Source: Paenibacillus_G elgii_A
Lineage (GTDB): Bacteria > Bacillota > Bacilli > Paenibacillales > NBRC-103111
NCBI GenBank assembly: GCA_042219835.1
Contig: JBHJMN010000004.1
Span: forward strand, 124,001-188,000
DNA: 64,000 bases
Reading direction: 5' to 3'
In this document: piece by piece, positions 48,976 to 57,829 of the stretch
How positions within the stretch are numbered: the stretch's first letter is position 1
How the letters are laid out: each line of letters starts with the position of its first letter
The notes under the pieces: generated by a model
What the model saw: only the letters and a program-made list of their open reading frames with translations
Databases searched by the model: none
What the model was told of the DNA's origin: nothing
Made by a program: the position numbers and the translations under genes

Positions 48976-50739
48976 TTGTCATCCTTGGACATTCAGACTT
49001 ATTCGGAGATTGTAGCCAGCTCATGGAAGCGCTGCCAGCGGTACGGACTGAAGCCGACCGACCCGTTTGATGACCGTCTGCTGACCGGAAAGCTCTTTCA
49101 GGAGCGATTAAAAGAAAACACAACACTTGTTCGTCATGCCTCGCAAATTTTCGACACCATCGAACCTTTTATTCAGCAGTCCGGCCAAACGGCCTTGCTT
49201 ATCGATGCCCAAGGCTGCATTCTGCATGCTGCCGGGGACCCCGGCTTTTCGAAACGGGCGGAAACCGTTCAGCTTCAGGTCGGGGCCGTATGGGACGAGC
49301 AGTGCAAAGGCACCAATGCGATCGGCATCGCCATCACCGACAAAATTCCCGTCCGCGTCCATGCGGCGGAGCATTTTTACCGGGCCAACGCTTTTCTCAC
49401 CTGCGCTTCTTCCCCGATCTTCAGTCCGACAGGCGAATTGATCGGCGTGATCAATTTCAGCGGCAAGCGGGAGAGCTACCACCACTACAGTCTCACCCTT
49501 GCCGTCATGGTCGCGGAATTGCTGCAAAACCGGCTGCTGCTGGAGGAAGTGAAGCAGGATCATCTCGTTACGCTTCAAGAGCTTGAATTTACCGCCAGCC
49601 ATAACCCCCTTCCCCTGCTGTCGCTCGACAGGGATAATCGGATCATTCGGGCGAACCAGGCGGCGCTGCGGGTCGTAGGCAAAGATGCGCTCGGCAAGTC
49701 GTTCACCGGCATCGAGGGCTTTTCTGTCCAAACCATTCAGGACAGCAGCCGTACCGTCTGGCGCTCCGTAGCCGTCCGCAAACCGCAAGGAAGCCGGCAC
49801 GGCCTCTACAGCTTCTCCGACATCGCCGGGACATGCCTTAATTTCGTGGAAAAGAAAAAACTGGCCTCCAAAGCGGCACTCACCGATATTCCCGTCCTTC
49901 TGCTCGGTGAAAGCGGTACGGGCAAAGAGCTGTTCGCCCAATCGATCCACTCGGCAAGTCTGCGGGCGGACCGCCCTTTCATTGCCGTCAACTGCGGCGC
50001 GATTCCGGATAGTCTGGTGGAAAGCGAATGGTTCGGCTACGAGCGGGGAGCGTTCACGGGAGCAAATCGGGAGGGCAACACGGGGAAATTCGAGGCGGCG
50101 CATACAGGGACGATTTTTTTGGACGAGATCGGGGATATGTCGCTGCGCGCACAGGCGGCGCTGCTGCGCGTGCTGCAGGAGCATACCGTCACGCCTGTGG
50201 GCAGCACCAAATCGAGACGCATCGATGTGCGGATCGTCGCGGCCACGCACAAGCATTTACCGCTTGAAATTAAGGAAGGGCGCTTCCGCGCGGACTTGTA
50301 TTACCGGCTGAAGGGCATCCAGATTACGCTGCCTTCCTTGCGGGAACGATCCGATCTGCTGACGCTCGTCGAGCATTGGCTGCATAAGAACGGCTGCCCC
50401 CACCGCCAGCTGCCGGAAGAAACGAAGCGCAAGCTGCTGCGCTATGGCTGGCCCGGCAATATCCGCGAGCTCCATGGTGTTTTGACACAGGCTTCGTTTC
50501 TCGCAGGAGAAGGGCCGATCCGCCCTGAGCATCTGCATTTTGACGAGTTGGAGCAAACGGACACCGTCGAGTGCCGGCATGACGGCCCGACCGTGCCGAC
50601 ATTAAAAGATGCGGAAATCGGAGCGATCCAACAGGCGTTGAAGTCGACCGGCTGGAACCTAAGCAAATCCGCCGCCCTCCTTGACATCGGCCGGACGACT
50701 CTTTACCGGAAGATCGAGCAGTACGGCATCGAGCCGTGA
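48976..50739 (+). CDS. Sigma-54-dependent activator (AcoR-like)
   Basis: 587 residues from TTG 48976, with GGAGGTG six bases upstream. The N-terminal GAF-like sensor (about 50-190: QTALLIDAQGCILHAAGDPG) is followed by a PAS-like segment. The AAA+ domain (about 290-520) has Walker A GESGTGKELFAQSI, the sigma-54 loop GAFTGA, and FLDEIGDMS. The C-terminal Fis-type helix-turn-helix (about 550-587) includes NLSKSAALLDIGRTTLYRKI. It is divergent to the adh-ald-DUF779 operon and is its probable activator. The GAF domain probably senses acetaldehyde, acetoin or a related signal; that is inference. Confidence 0.93.
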   Translation: MSSLDIQTYSEIVASSWKRCQRYGLKPTDPFDDRLLTGKLFQERLKENTTLVRHASQIFDTIEPFIQQSGQTALLIDAQGCILHAAGDPGFSKRAETVQLQVGAVWDEQCKGTNAIGIAITDKIPVRVHAAEHFYRANAFLTCASSPIFSPTGELIGVINFSGKRESYHHYSLTLAVMVAELLQNRLLLEEVKQDHLVTLQELEFTASHNPLPLLSLDRDNRIIRANQAALRVVGKDALGKSFTGIEGFSVQTIQDSSRTVWRSVAVRKPQGSRHGLYSFSDIAGTCLNFVEKKKLASKAALTDIPVLLLGESGTGKELFAQSIHSASLRADRPFIAVNCGAIPDSLVESEWFGYERGAFTGANREGNTGKFEAAHTGTIFLDEIGDMSLRAQAALLRVLQEHTVTPVGSTKSRRIDVRIVAATHKHLPLEIKEGRFRADLYYRLKGIQITLPSLRERSDLLTLVEHWLHKNGCPHRQLPEETKRKLLRYGWPGNIRELHGVLTQASFLAGEGPIRPEHLHFDELEQTDTVECRHDGPTVPTLKDAEIGAIQQALKSTGWNLSKSAALLDIGRTTLYRKIEQYGIEP

Positions 50740-50761
50740 CCGTCCTCATAGATCGTCATCA

Positions 50762-50892
50762 TTGCGCAAAGTCAACCATTATTTTCAGTTATTTGCGGCA
50801 AGTATTGCAAAAATATATTTCGTTTTGCTGTGATCAAATCGTTTGACCTGACGTGTCGTTTTGCGTAACATGAACCGTATAATTTGCGGCAA
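50762..50892 (+). promoter_or_regulatory. Operator set of the broken LacI gene
   Basis: TTGCGCAA (50762-50769) and TTGCGGCAA (50793-50801 and 50884-50892) are small palindromes of the LacI type. The last one directly follows the -10 TATAAT (50878-50883), whose -35 is poor. An intact LacI protein would probably repress its own gene. Confidence 0.45.
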
Positions 50893-50928
50893 AATTTCCT
50901 CAGATCCGATAAGAAGCGGGGTTATGTT

Positions 50929-51946
50929 ATGTCAACACTGAAAGATATCGCAGACCGCGTCGGCGTATCCGTCTCCACGGTGTCCCGGGTCTTGGCCAAA
51001 GACGCCAACCGGACCGTGAATACCGCAACCAAGCAAAAAATATGGGACGCTGCCCAAGAGCTCGGCTATCAGATCAAATCGTCCGGCAACGGCGGCAGAG
51101 CCACGCGAGGCATTGGCTGTGTCGTTTCGACACTTCAGAACCGCCACTATCACCCTTACTTCTCGGTCATTTGCGACGGCATTGACAAAGCGCTGGCCAA
51201 GCACGGTTATAAAATCGCCTTTACCTGCACGCAGGAAGAGCTGAAAAACCCGGAAATGTTGAAGCATGCCGTTCAGGACAGCCAGGTCGAGGGCTTGATC
51301 GTCATCGAGGGCATCGAGGCCAAATTGTACAACCATCTGAAAAAACATGTGCGAAATATCGTCGGCATCGACGTTTCGGACCCCGACATTCCAACGATAT
51401 CGTACGACCGGGTGGAAGCGGCGCGGCAGGCCGTCCATCATCTGATCGAACAAGGCCACCGCGACATTTTGTTTATCGGAGGCACCGGACGCTCCGGGAA
51501 ATTCGAGAGGGAGAAGCGCTACCGGGGGTACCGGACGGCTTTGCAGCAGGCAGGGCTGCCGCTTCGGGCGCAGCGGGCCATCGACGCCGGATGGGAGCCG
51601 AACAACGCGTATCAGCTCATGCTGCGGTATTTGGACGAGCACGTCAAAGATTTGCCGACGGCGGTTTTTGCCGCAAGCGACATGATGGCGATGGCGGCGA
51701 TGAGGGCAATTGCCGAGAAAGGCTACCGCATGCCGAGCGCGCTACATGAATCCGCCGCTGTCCACGATCCATATTCCGACGTACGAGATCGGCGTCGTTG
51801 CCGCCAAAACGATGCTGCAATGCATCCGCGATCCGTACCCGCTGCCGATCAAAATTTTAGTGCCGTTCGAGCCGATGTTCCGTCAATCGAGCGAATGGAT
51901 ACTGCCGGGAGAAGCCGCCCACAACAATAAAAGGACAGCCGAGTGA
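50929..51946 (+). pseudogene. LacI-family regulator disrupted by a deletion/frameshift
   Basis: The frame from ATG 50929 encodes HTH (TLKDIADRVGVSVSTVSRVL), hinge and most of the sugar-binding core up to EKGYRMPS near 51738. There the expected continuation (a conserved strand and turn of roughly a dozen residues) is missing and the frame changes. The other frame resumes at YMNPPLSTIHIPTYEIGVVA and runs to PFEPMFRQSSEWILPG, ending at 51946. So a deletion of roughly a dozen codons plus a frame change broke the gene. The original frame continues with unrelated residues to 51930, making the product probably non-functional. Confidence 0.85.
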
Positions 51947-51967
51947 ACTTCCGCCCGGTCTGTCCTT
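51930..51967 (+). terminator. Terminator of the broken LacI gene
   Basis: AAAGGACAGCC (51930-51940) pairs with GGTCTGTCCTTT (51956-51967, one bulged T). The stop codon of the second frame lies in its loop. T-rich sequence follows to about 51978. Confidence 0.7.
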
Positions 51968-52000
51968 TATCGTTTATTTTGATAAAAAAATCTCCCATTC

Positions 52001-52612
52001 TCAATCCGGAATAAGCCGCCTTGCGAACAAGAAATGCCGGTACCAGTACTCTCCTTCTTTCTCGTCCTTATGAATATTGCTGATCACCACGCCGATCCCG
52101 GGCTGGTACGTATGAAGAATTTTTCCTTCCCCCATATAAATACCCACATGCCGGACTTTATTGAGACCCGTTTCATTCGGAAAATCTTCGTCCGAGAAAA
52201 ACATCAAGTCGCCCCGCCGCATGTTCATGAATGCAATTTCTGTTCCTTGTACCGCTTGCTCTCTGGCGTTGTAGCCTAACGAGATCCCATGGTGACCGTA
52301 CAAATATTGAACATAGGACGAGCAATCGAACGCCTTGTCCTCAAACCGTTCTGTCCCATAGACGTAAGGAGTTCCCATATACTTGACGCCTTCCGCGATA
52401 ATGGCATTGGCCGTTGTGCGCCATGACTTGGCGCCGCCGGCTTCCTTCATGCGTACGCGGCTGTCGGGCGTGGGCGGCAAGGCCGCTTGTTCCCCAGGCG
52501 CATTCGAGTTGATCCGGCTTTTCGGCTGCGGTTGACTGCAGGAAGCTGCCGCTCCTGCAACGAACAGCAAGACGGATAACGTCCATACGATGCCTTTCCA
52601 TGATTTGCCCAT
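52001..52612 (-). CDS. NlpC/P60-family lipoprotein (cell-wall peptidase)
   Basis: 203 residues with a lipoprotein signal ending AASC (Cys 25) and a Ser/Pro-rich linker to about residue 60. The NlpC/P60 domain has the catalytic Cys in FDCSSYVQYLYGHHG, the conserved RRGDLMFFSDE, and His in VRHVGIYMGEGKILHT; the third polar residue lies near HTYQ. These enzymes cut gamma-D-Glu-diamino acid bonds in peptidoglycan. It is a single gene, with no operon partner visible on its strand. Confidence 0.92.
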   Translation of the reverse strand: MGKSWKGIVWTLSVLLFVAGAAASCSQPQPKSRINSNAPGEQAALPPTPDSRVRMKEAGGAKSWRTTANAIIAEGVKYMGTPYVYGTERFEDKAFDCSSYVQYLYGHHGISLGYNAREQAVQGTEIAFMNMRRGDLMFFSDEDFPNETGLNKVRHVGIYMGEGKILHTYQPGIGVVISNIHKDEKEGEYWYRHFLFARRLIPD

Positions 52613-52706
52613 GCAATCCCTCCTCCCTCCTATTTTGAAAATGGGGAGGCGAGTCTATGCGAGGGAATTGATGGCGTCTCAGGAACACGGACGGCAGGAT
52701 TGTGAT

Positions 52707-54164
52707 CTACAGGATCGGCGACAGCAGCCGGGTGACCGATTCGCGCGCGCGGTGAAAGCGGGGACGGCTGTAATACCGCTCCAGCGTCAATTCCGTGCAG
52801 TGCTTCAAATCGTGCTCAAATATTTTTTTCAGCTTGGATGCGGTCTTTCCTCCGTATATTAAGGCATTGACTTCAAAATTAAGCTTGAAGCTGCGGATAT
52901 CGATATTGGCCGTTCCGACGGAACCAACCTTGCCGTCGGCCACGATCGTCTTGGCATGAATGAAGCCCCGGTGATACAAGTAGCACTTGACGCCGACATC
53001 GAGCAAATCGCCCAAATACGAGAACGACGCCCAGTAGACGATTTTATGGTCGGGTACGGCAGGAAGCATAATTTTGATGTCGACCCCGGATAACGCGGCC
53101 ATCTTCAACGCATTCAGCAGACTTTCGTCGGGAATAAAATACGGCGTCTGCAAATAAACGGACTCCTTGGCGGAGTTGATCACTTTAATATAGGCGTTTT
53201 TGATCTGCTCCCGGTCGTTGTTGGGCCCGCTCGACAAAATTTGCACCCCTGCTTCCCCCTCATGAGGCGGTAAGGGGAAATACTCTTCGATTCGGTTCAG
53301 CTTGATTCGCGAAGCCAGATTCCAATCCATAATGAACTGCGCCTGCATCTGCAGGACTGAGCTGCCTTCGATTCGCAGATGCGTATCCCGCCACGGGCCG
53401 AATCTTGAATCCAACCCCAGATATTCGTCTCCAACATTAAAGCCGCCGATGTATCCGCACGTTCCGTCGATAATCGCCAGCTTCCGGTGATTCCGGAAGT
53501 TCAAACGCATGTTCACATACGGAATGCGCGACGGGAAAAAGGCGCATGCCTGTCCGCCGGCCGCCAGAAGCGGTTTGAAGAAATGCTTGGATAATCCTGC
53601 GCACCCGATATCGTCGTATAAAAAACGGACCTGCACTCCTTCCTTCGCCTTTTCGCTGAGCGCGGCGATCAGCCTCCGGCCCAATCCGTCATCTCGAACG
53701 ATGAAGTACATCAGATGAATGTGATGCTTCGCCCCGGCGATCGTCTCGAAGAGCGAGTCGAATTTGCGGTTGCCTTCCGTAAAAATATTAATCCGGTTAT
53801 CCTGTGTAAAAAAGGCGTAGCCGTTCTGCAAATTCATATAAATCATATCATGGTAATCGGCCATGAGCGGATCGTGGAATTCGATCCGGCGTGTGGCGAC
53901 CGTTTCAGTTTGCTTCTCTACCAATCGCGCCATGGTATGCAGCTGCGCTTCCTGCGCTTTATAAATTTTGCGCTTGCTGAGATTTTGCCCGAATAGCAAA
54001 TAGGCGACGAATCCGATCCCCGGTAAAAACAGCAGGACCATCAGCCACGCCCACGTAACTCCGATATTTCGTCGCTCCAAGAAGATGACGGCAAACGCAA
54101 ACATGATGTTGATAAACGAAAGCATGAAGTATAATTTTCCGAGGATGCTCAAGCTGCCAGCCAC
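52707..54164 (-). CDS. cls: Cardiolipin synthase (phospholipase D family)
   Basis: 485 residues. Two N-terminal membrane segments (about 8-30 and 37-60) are followed by two PLD domains, each with an HKD motif: NHRKLAIIDGTCGYIGGFNV (about 230) and HAKTIVADGKVGSVGTANID (about 405). Cls makes cardiolipin from two phosphatidylglycerol molecules at the membrane. Length and layout match the bacterial ClsA type. It has its own transcript; the upstream gene is divergent. Confidence 0.94.
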   Translation of the reverse strand: MAGSLSILGKLYFMLSFINIMFAFAVIFLERRNIGVTWAWLMVLLFLPGIGFVAYLLFGQNLSKRKIYKAQEAQLHTMARLVEKQTETVATRRIEFHDPLMADYHDMIYMNLQNGYAFFTQDNRINIFTEGNRKFDSLFETIAGAKHHIHLMYFIVRDDGLGRRLIAALSEKAKEGVQVRFLYDDIGCAGLSKHFFKPLLAAGGQACAFFPSRIPYVNMRLNFRNHRKLAIIDGTCGYIGGFNVGDEYLGLDSRFGPWRDTHLRIEGSSVLQMQAQFIMDWNLASRIKLNRIEEYFPLPPHEGEAGVQILSSGPNNDREQIKNAYIKVINSAKESVYLQTPYFIPDESLLNALKMAALSGVDIKIMLPAVPDHKIVYWASFSYLGDLLDVGVKCYLYHRGFIHAKTIVADGKVGSVGTANIDIRSFKLNFEVNALIYGGKTASKLKKIFEHDLKHCTELTLERYYSRPRFHRARESVTRLLSPIL

Positions 54165-54346
54165 CTTTTTCCCTGCCCAGCGGACCTTATGGTTCTCTCA
54201 TTGTAGCATTGGGTCTTGTCCGAGGCAACCGGGTAGGAGCTGAAGCTGCGGATTGAAAACATGCCGGAAAAAGCATACAATAATCGTTGACCATCATTCA
54301 TTAAAGATCATCATTTTTATCGGACCGGTTTGGAGGAGTGGAACTC

Positions 54347-54910
54347 ATGAATCATACAATTGTGGAAGCGCTGCGCCGACGTAGAGCCGTGCGCAATTTT
54401 CAAGCCCGTGAAGTTGAAACGGAAAAGATCGAACAGCTGCTGGAGGCCGCGACTTCAGCGCCGAACGACCGGCTTAGGGAGCCTTGGCACTTCTATGTGG
54501 TGCGGAGCGAGGCCAAAGAGCGCTACACCGAGCTGGCGCTTGCCTTCCTGCAGGAGCGGTTTCCTACGAAGCCGGAGCTGGTCGAAGCTTCCATGACGGC
54601 GGTCCGGAATACGCCGCTTCTTATTATTGTTGCGTCGGATGTCGTGCCGGGCGATGCGGAAGCGTCCGAGGACAACGAATACGCCGTCGCCTGCGCCATC
54701 CATTCCATGTGGCTCGCGGCCGGCGAGCTTGGCCTTGGGATGGTTTGGAGAACCCGGGGCGTCGGCTTGGTCCGGGACGAACGGCTTCGCCGTTTTACAG
54801 GCGCGACGGAAGGGCAAAAAATTATAGCCACGCTTTGCGTAGGCTATCCCGAAGGCGAAGCTGCTCCAACGAAGCGAACGCCGTTCGCCGATAAAACCAC
54901 ATGGCTTTAA
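54347..54910 (+). CDS. Nitroreductase-family protein
   Basis: 187 residues from ATG 54347, with GGAGGAG eight bases upstream. FMN-binding family features: VEALRRRRAVRNFQAREVET near the N terminus, SAPNDRLREPWHFYVV, and MWLAAGELGLGMVWRTRG with TLCVGYPEGEAAPTKRTPFA at the end. These NAD(P)H-dependent flavoenzymes reduce nitro compounds or quinones. A terminator follows at 54921-54968. Confidence 0.92.
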   Translation: MNHTIVEALRRRRAVRNFQAREVETEKIEQLLEAATSAPNDRLREPWHFYVVRSEAKERYTELALAFLQERFPTKPELVEASMTAVRNTPLLIIVASDVVPGDAEASEDNEYAVACAIHSMWLAAGELGLGMVWRTRGVGLVRDERLRRFTGATEGQKIIATLCVGYPEGEAAPTKRTPFADKTTWL

Positions 54911-54920
54911 TCTGAATTGC

Positions 54921-54968
54921 AAAAAGGACGCGCCCCATGCTTTTATAGCAAGTGGACACGTCCTTTTT
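54921..54968. terminator. Terminator between nitroreductase and MOSC genes
   Basis: AAAAAGGACG (54921-54930) pairs with CGTCCTTTTT (54959-54968). Poly-T follows on both strands, so it can serve both convergent genes. The loop is long. Confidence 0.75.
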
Positions 54969-54999
54969 CATTGAAGCCGAAGCTGCCAGATCCGGCTCC

Positions 55000-55677
55000 T
55001 TAGGCTTGACCGGTCAACCGTTCCTTCGTGTCGGTTTCGATACCGCCCAGCCGTTTCCCGAACGTTTTACGCCAGCTGTCGGACAACTGATCAACGGCCA
55101 GCATAGCGCGCATTCCTTCTGCGTTTTGCTTCTCATGATGCATAATCCGGTTGGCGAACGCGACCGTTCTGCCGTGCGGATGACGTTCCAGCAAGATGAG
55201 CTCGTCTCCTGCGGCGATGTTCCCTTCTTGCAGCACCCGGAAGTAATAGCCGGTATAGCCGGTATTCTGCACCCAGAGCGGCAGCTCGGGCACGCCGTAT
55301 TTAACCGACAGCTTGAAGCAAGGCTGCCGCGGCTGGCTGACCTGCAGAACGGCCCCGCCCACCTGGAACGTATCCCCGATACAGACGTCGTCTTCCAGCA
55401 AGCCCTGCGTCGTCAGATTTTCTCCGAATGCGCCGTATTCCAGCTCCCTTCCGAGTCGCTCGGACCAATAAGCATAATGCTCGTAAGGATAAACGCACAC
55501 CGCTTTATCTTTGCCGCCATGATGCACAAGATCCGCCTGTCCGTCTCCGTCGAAATTCAGAGCAGAGAGGAACACCTCGCCCGCGACCGGATGCTTGAAA
55601 ATGCCCGTGGATACTTCCTTTTTCTCAAATGGAATGGGTTGCGGTCTGCCTACATTGAGAGAAACAATCTTGATCAT
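55000..55677 (-). CDS. MOSC-domain protein (YiiM type)
   Basis: 225 residues. The MOSC core has AFGENLTTQGLLEDDVCIGD, a beta segment, and QPRQPCFKLSVKYG, where the Cys is the molybdenum ligand of the family. A C-terminal helical 3-alpha-like segment follows (LFYG-type ends are absent here). Such proteins reduce N-hydroxylated compounds with molybdenum cofactor in some organisms. It is a single gene, and its promoter lies in the spacer to the Nramp gene. Confidence 0.87.
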   Translation of the reverse strand: MIKIVSLNVGRPQPIPFEKKEVSTGIFKHPVAGEVFLSALNFDGDGQADLVHHGGKDKAVCVYPYEHYAYWSERLGRELEYGAFGENLTTQGLLEDDVCIGDTFQVGGAVLQVSQPRQPCFKLSVKYGVPELPLWVQNTGYTGYYFRVLQEGNIAAGDELILLERHPHGRTVAFANRIMHHEKQNAEGMRAMLAVDQLSDSWRKTFGKRLGGIETDTKERLTGQA

Positions 55678-55794
55678 CCTCTGTTCCAGCTCCTGCCATC
55701 GGAAATTGCATTGTTCATTTCACTATACAGGAAATTACGCCGGTATAAAAGAACCAATCATAGCGTAATTTAGAGCATTCCTATTCCCAAACGG

Positions 55795-57186
55795 TCAGCC
55801 CGCGAACGTTTTGTAAAGCAGGTAAATGTTCACGGCAGCGATAAAGATCGCGACAATCCACGATAAGACCGTAAGCCACGGAGCGTTGACGAACTCGCCC
55901 ATTTTTTTCTTGTCGCTCGTAAACTTAACGAGAGGTATGACGGCGAACGCCAGTTGGAACGATAAAATAACTTGGCTGAGAATGAGCAGCTTCGCCGTCC
56001 CGCTCTCTCCCGCAATTGCCGTGACGATGACAGCAGGGATGACCGCGATGAGCCGCGTGATCAAGCGGCGCAGCCAGGAAGGCATCCGGAAGTTGAGAAA
56101 GCCTTCCATGACGATCTGCCCGGCCAGCGTCCCGGTTAACGTCGAGTTTTGTCCGGATGCCAGAAGCGCTACGCCGAATAAAATACTTCCAAGGGCGGTT
56201 CCCAGCAGCGGTGTCAATAGTTGATAAGCGTCGTTGATTTCCGCCACTTCCGTTAAGCCCGCCCGGTGAAATGTCGCAGCCGACAAGATCAGAATCGCCG
56301 CATTAATGAATAGCGCGAAAAACAAAGCGATGGTCGAGTCCCAAGTGGCGTATTTGATCGCCTGCCGCTTCCCGGCCGTCGACTGCTCGAATTGCCGCGT
56401 TTGAACGATCGACGAATGAAGGTACAGGTTATGCGGCATAACGGTCGCGCCCAGTATTCCGATGGCAATGTAGAGCATCGCCGGATTGGTCACAATCTCC
56501 GTCGTCGGAACGAACCCGCGGGCGATGCCGCCGATGTCCGGCTTGGACAAAAAGATTTCGACCGCGAAGCAGGCGCCGATCGTCACGATCAGCACGATCA
56601 CCAACGTTTCGATGTATCGGAAGCCTTTGTTTTGCAGCAGCAGCACAAGCAGCACGTCCAACACGGTGATCATGACCCCATACAGCAGCGGGATGCCGAA
56701 CAGAAGCTGCAGCGCAATGGCGGAGCCGATCACCTCGGCCAGATCGCATGCCGCAATAGCCAACTCGCACAGCACCCACAACATCATTGAGACCGGCTTA
56801 CTGTAATGGTCGCGGCATGCTTGGGCAAGATCCCGCCCGGTGACGATTCCGAGCTTTCCGGCCAGCGCCTGCAGCAGGATCGCCATCAGATTCGAGATCA
56901 AAATGACCGATAGCAGCGAATAACCGAACAAGGAGCCTCCGGCAATATCCGTAGCCCAGTTCCCCGGGTCCATATACCCTACGGCAACCAAGTAACCAGG
57001 TCCGGCAAAAGCCAGAAATTTTTTGATCCAGCTTCCGCTCTTCGGGATTTTCAAGGAACGATATACTTCAGGGAGCGAATGCTGCGTTCTTTCCAATCTC
57101 CAGCCGCTGCTGTTCTCTGAACGCTCTTTTCTTTCTGCTCTCGGGCTTTGTTCGACTCTCGTTTGTACTCCCAGTTCCTCGTTCAT
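55795..57186 (-). CDS. mntH: Nramp-family divalent metal (Mn2+) transporter
   Basis: 463 residues with eleven or so membrane helices after a polar N-terminal tail of about 45 residues. The Nramp metal-binding motif DPGNWATDIAGGS (helix 1) and the second MPHNLYLHSSIVQTR (helix 6) are both present, including the Met that selects transition metals. Such proteins import Mn2+ and Fe2+ with protons. A palindrome upstream (57310-57331) may be its metal-dependent operator. It is transcribed alone. Confidence 0.94.
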   Translation of the reverse strand: MNEELGVQTRVEQSPRAERKERSENSSGWRLERTQHSLPEVYRSLKIPKSGSWIKKFLAFAGPGYLVAVGYMDPGNWATDIAGGSLFGYSLLSVILISNLMAILLQALAGKLGIVTGRDLAQACRDHYSKPVSMMLWVLCELAIAACDLAEVIGSAIALQLLFGIPLLYGVMITVLDVLLVLLLQNKGFRYIETLVIVLIVTIGACFAVEIFLSKPDIGGIARGFVPTTEIVTNPAMLYIAIGILGATVMPHNLYLHSSIVQTRQFEQSTAGKRQAIKYATWDSTIALFFALFINAAILILSAATFHRAGLTEVAEINDAYQLLTPLLGTALGSILFGVALLASGQNSTLTGTLAGQIVMEGFLNFRMPSWLRRLITRLIAVIPAVIVTAIAGESGTAKLLILSQVILSFQLAFAVIPLVKFTSDKKKMGEFVNAPWLTVLSWIVAIFIAAVNIYLLYKTFAG

Positions 57187-57309
57187 GGTTCACACCTCAA
57201 TCTGTATATATTCCAGCAACAAGATGCCCCAGTCTAAAAATGATGTCACCATCTAACATTCATGTTCCGGGCTAAATTTGTTGTCCCAGTGCAACTTTTA
57301 GAGTAAAAA

Positions 57310-57331
57310 AATAGTCTTAGAAAATACTATT
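57310..57331 (-). promoter_or_regulatory. Palindrome upstream of mntH
   Basis: AATAGT...ACTATT arms (57310-57315 and 57326-57331) bracket ten bases in an AT-rich region. It could bind a metalloregulator (MntR, Fur or PerR type); I cannot assign it. The rest of 57187-57479 holds only AT-rich sequence and a possible short ORF. Confidence 0.35.
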
Positions 57332-57408
57332 CAGATTAAAATAATTGTATACTAAAAATTTTACTCGTCTATTCGTTTTCGTCAAGAATTATTTTTTAGG
57401 AGGCGCGG

Positions 57409-57465
57409 ATGGACCTGAACGGAGAATCTAGCGGGAATACATTCGGAGGACGGCGCATATCGTAG
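57409..57465 (+). CDS. Possible 18-residue upstream ORF
   Basis: AGGAGG (57398-57403) precedes ATG 57409 at a suitable distance. The ORF (MDLNGESSGNTFGG...) stops at 57465, fifteen bases before the next gene's earliest start. It may be a leader peptide or chance. Confidence 0.25.
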   Translation: MDLNGESSGNTFGGRRIS

Positions 57466-57479
57466 GAAACAGCGTTCCA

Positions 57480-57743
57480 TTGGCGGGGCGACCATTGAAA
57501 GCGAAAGGGTTGGATGAGACGATGTGGGAAAGCGTGCTAAAAAAAGACCAGTTCGAGATTCGGATGAATCCGACGTACAAGTCGATTCTGTTTCAGGTTT
57601 CGGATACTGCAGAGTCGGAAGGCAAGCCGGCGTTGATGCTGAACCAAGCCGAGCTATTCGAACTGCTGCACGCCTTTCTGGCGATTAACCGCTCCTTTAA
57701 CAAGGAAACCATGTACTATGAAGAGGAGCCCGATGGCGCCTAA
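57480..57743 (+). CDS. Small hypothetical protein
   Basis: 87 residues from TTG 57480, or 73 from ATG 57522, with a GGATGAG-like site nearer the latter. Acidic, with no signal peptide or membrane segment. Features: VLKKDQFEIRMNPTYKSILF, MLNQAELFELLHAFLAINRS, and a C-terminal acidic tail. No family is recognised. A convergent terminator follows. Its strong upstream site belongs to a shorter ORF, so the start is uncertain. Confidence 0.6.
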   Translation: MAGRPLKAKGLDETMWESVLKKDQFEIRMNPTYKSILFQVSDTAESEGKPALMLNQAELFELLHAFLAINRSFNKETMYYEEEPDGA

Positions 57744-57745
57744 TC

Positions 57746-57794
57746 AAAAAAAGAAGGCCGGGTACGCGCACATGCAAGGCGCTGCCCGGCCTTC
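57746..57794 (-). terminator. Terminator of the glycogen operon
   Basis: GAAGGCCGGG (57753-57762) pairs with CCCGGCCTTC (57785-57794). On the minus strand a T-run follows (A on plus, 57746-57752). It lies about 35 bases after the glgA stop. Confidence 0.85.
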
Positions 57795-57829
57795 GCTCCA
57801 TTTTGGACACAAAGATGCTGGTTCGCTCA

